DNA from: Phoronis australis
Taxonomy: Eukaryota > Phoronida > Phoronidae
Assembly: GCA_002633005.1 (NCBI GenBank)
Contig: NMRA01000061.1
Coordinates: 558,274-588,500, forward strand
Direction of reading: 5' to 3'
DNA length: 30,227 bases
In this document: in pieces, positions 29,504-30,227 of the stretch
Position numbering within the stretch: position 1 is the stretch's first letter
Layout: each line of letters starts with the position of its first letter
Notes under the pieces: generated by a model
The model's database searches: none
Told to the model about the DNA's origin: nothing
What the model saw: the letters and a program-made list of their open reading frames with translations, nothing else
Made by a program: the position numbers and the translations under genes

Positions 29504-29857
29504 GTAAGTACCACCTACTAGGTATGGTCTAATAGGTCATCCTTCGACTTGTCTTGTCATATTTGTGTTTTTAACGTGACAAGTTGGTATTCCTAACTTA
29601 GTCGAACATAGTCTGGGTAGAGTAGAATTCACCGATTGCATCTACATTTCTTTGCACCGAATTTGACATTTTTCTTTTTGATTGTTGTATAATTCAAAAG
29701 TTTATACCTGAAGACGACGTTGAAATAGTTGGGATTTTGAGGAGTTTTTATTAGTAGTATACACAATCCATAAAATTTGTGGTTGTATTTTATTTGACAT
29801 TAAGTCATTAACGTGTGTCTTTTTCTGAGTTTTAAGTATAGAGACCATGTCGTACAT

Positions 29858-29970
29858 TGTAGTATAAGTGACTTTGTTATTACGGACACACACGGACGAC
29901 CATCTTACGATTGTAGATCGACGTAGTTTCAGTGTTCCCAATAAACCTAGTTTATTCTTATTATTCTACA
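29858..29970 (+). repeat. 5' long terminal repeat of a Ty3/gypsy-like element
   Basis: A 113-bp block with TGTAG at the left and CTACA at the right, the usual inverted LTR termini, and an AATAAA at 29940-29945. It is followed at once by TGGTGGCAGC, which starts with the TGG expected of a primer-binding site complementary to a tRNA 3' end. The left flank ends TACAT. The right LTR is outside the window. Confidence 0.7.
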
Positions 29971-29994
29971 TGGTGGCAGCTTTTTAACTACACG

Positions 29995-30069
29995 ATGGAA
30001 CTCATTAAGCCTCCTAGCGAAGATCTAGACCTCAATTCAGGCAATGTCTCTGAAAACTGGAGGAGATTT
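29995..30069 (+). pseudogene. Start of a retrotransposon gag gene, interrupted
   Basis: ATG at 29995, 24 bp after the LTR, opens a frame containing GNVSENWRRFQ, the N-terminal pattern of many invertebrate Ty3/gypsy gag proteins (GNVxENWRxFxQ). Homology stops after 25 codons at 30070, where a repeat end begins. The rest of the element is outside the window or displaced by that insertion. Confidence 0.6.
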
Positions 30070-30227
30070 CAGAGGCGGATCTACGGGGGGTTCAGGGGGT
30101 TTAAGCCCCCCCCCTCGGGCCAGGACCCAAAAATTAAAAAAAAACGTCTCCAGCAAAACAAAAACGGCACCGCCAGCGTGTGTAAGCCCCGAGTAAACCA
30201 ACTTGGAAAAAATGAGAGGAGGGGGGG
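30070..30227. mobile_element. CAGAGGCGGAT-type element end inside gag
   Basis: CAGAGGCGGATCTACGGGG followed by G- and C-runs, closely like the start of the MITEs at 11671 and 27585. It begins in the middle of the gag frame, so it inserted into the retrotransposon. Its right end and target-site duplication lie outside the window. Confidence 0.6.

Larger units (their letters stand above)
24841..29857 (+). repeat. Segmental duplication, unit 2
   Basis: Direct-orientation counterpart of unit 1. It starts at CACGTTTCCAGAACATA (24841) and can be followed to GTCGTACAT at 29857, where an LTR begins. The homology therefore ends at an insertion, not necessarily at the duplication border. It carries exons 2 and 3 of LU gene C and an exon 1 copy of gene X. 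It lacks two blocks present in unit 1, one at the N at 28241. Confidence 0.9.

Noticed and set aside
1-30227. CRISPR arrays, bacterial operons, rRNA or tRNA genes
   Set aside because: No regularly spaced direct repeats, no ribosome-binding-site ORF runs and no tRNA A/B-box cloverleaf were seen; splice sites and retroelements point to an animal genome.

Overview
The window reads as nuclear DNA of an animal, most likely a marine invertebrate. It is AT-rich and gene-poor, it has no bacterial-style ORFs, coding sequence sits in short exons with GTAAGT-type donors and pyrimidine-AG acceptors, and there are relics of LINE, Penelope-like, Ty3/gypsy-like, hAT-like and other inverted-repeat elements. 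The species cannot be named from sequence alone. Two N characters (3822 and 28241) show that it is a draft assembly.

The main content is a minus-strand cluster of at least three related small genes for secreted, probably GPI-anchored proteins of the Ly6/uPAR (LU, three-finger) superfamily. Each appears to have three exons: a signal-peptide exon, an exon with cysteines 1-5, and an exon with cysteines 6-10, including a CCxxxxCN motif, and a hydrophobic tail. Gene A has exons 1 and 2 in the window (6776-6734, 4715-4600) and no exon 3. Gene B is complete (22317-22275, 12314-12202, 11130-10924; 120 aa). Gene C has exons 2 and 3 (28240-28128, 27043-26732); its first exon must lie beyond the right edge. 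Splice phases agree at every visible junction (phase 1, then phase 0). The promoters of A and B share the palindrome GTCACGTGAC about 80-100 bp before the start codon.

Exons 2 and 3 of B and C sit in a direct segmental duplication: unit 1 at about 8931-14547 and unit 2 at about 24841-29857, roughly 15.9 kb apart. Each unit also carries a Penelope-like reverse transcriptase relic, a GC hairpin, a TG microsatellite, a small plus-strand Cys4 ORF, a CAGNGNCGGAT-type MITE, and the first exon of an opposite-strand secreted-protein gene (X). Gene X (14098-15457, three phase-compatible exons) lies inside intron 1 of gene B. In unit 2 an LTR retrotransposon starts at 29858, so the apparent right end of the duplication is an insertion point and not necessarily the true boundary.

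Other regions: 590-2515 is a decayed zinc-finger LINE; 3088-3697 is a foldback element with 11-bp direct repeats; 8112-8400 is a LINE endonuclease relic; 16009-16427 is an inverted-repeat MITE; 17520-18310 has repeated CTAAAGTCGTGA termini; 19144-19295 looks like a TATA-less promoter and first coding exon of an unidentified minus-strand gene; 22958-23639 is a near-perfect foldback with 8-bp target-site duplications. The rest is intron or intergenic sequence where no gene was recognised.
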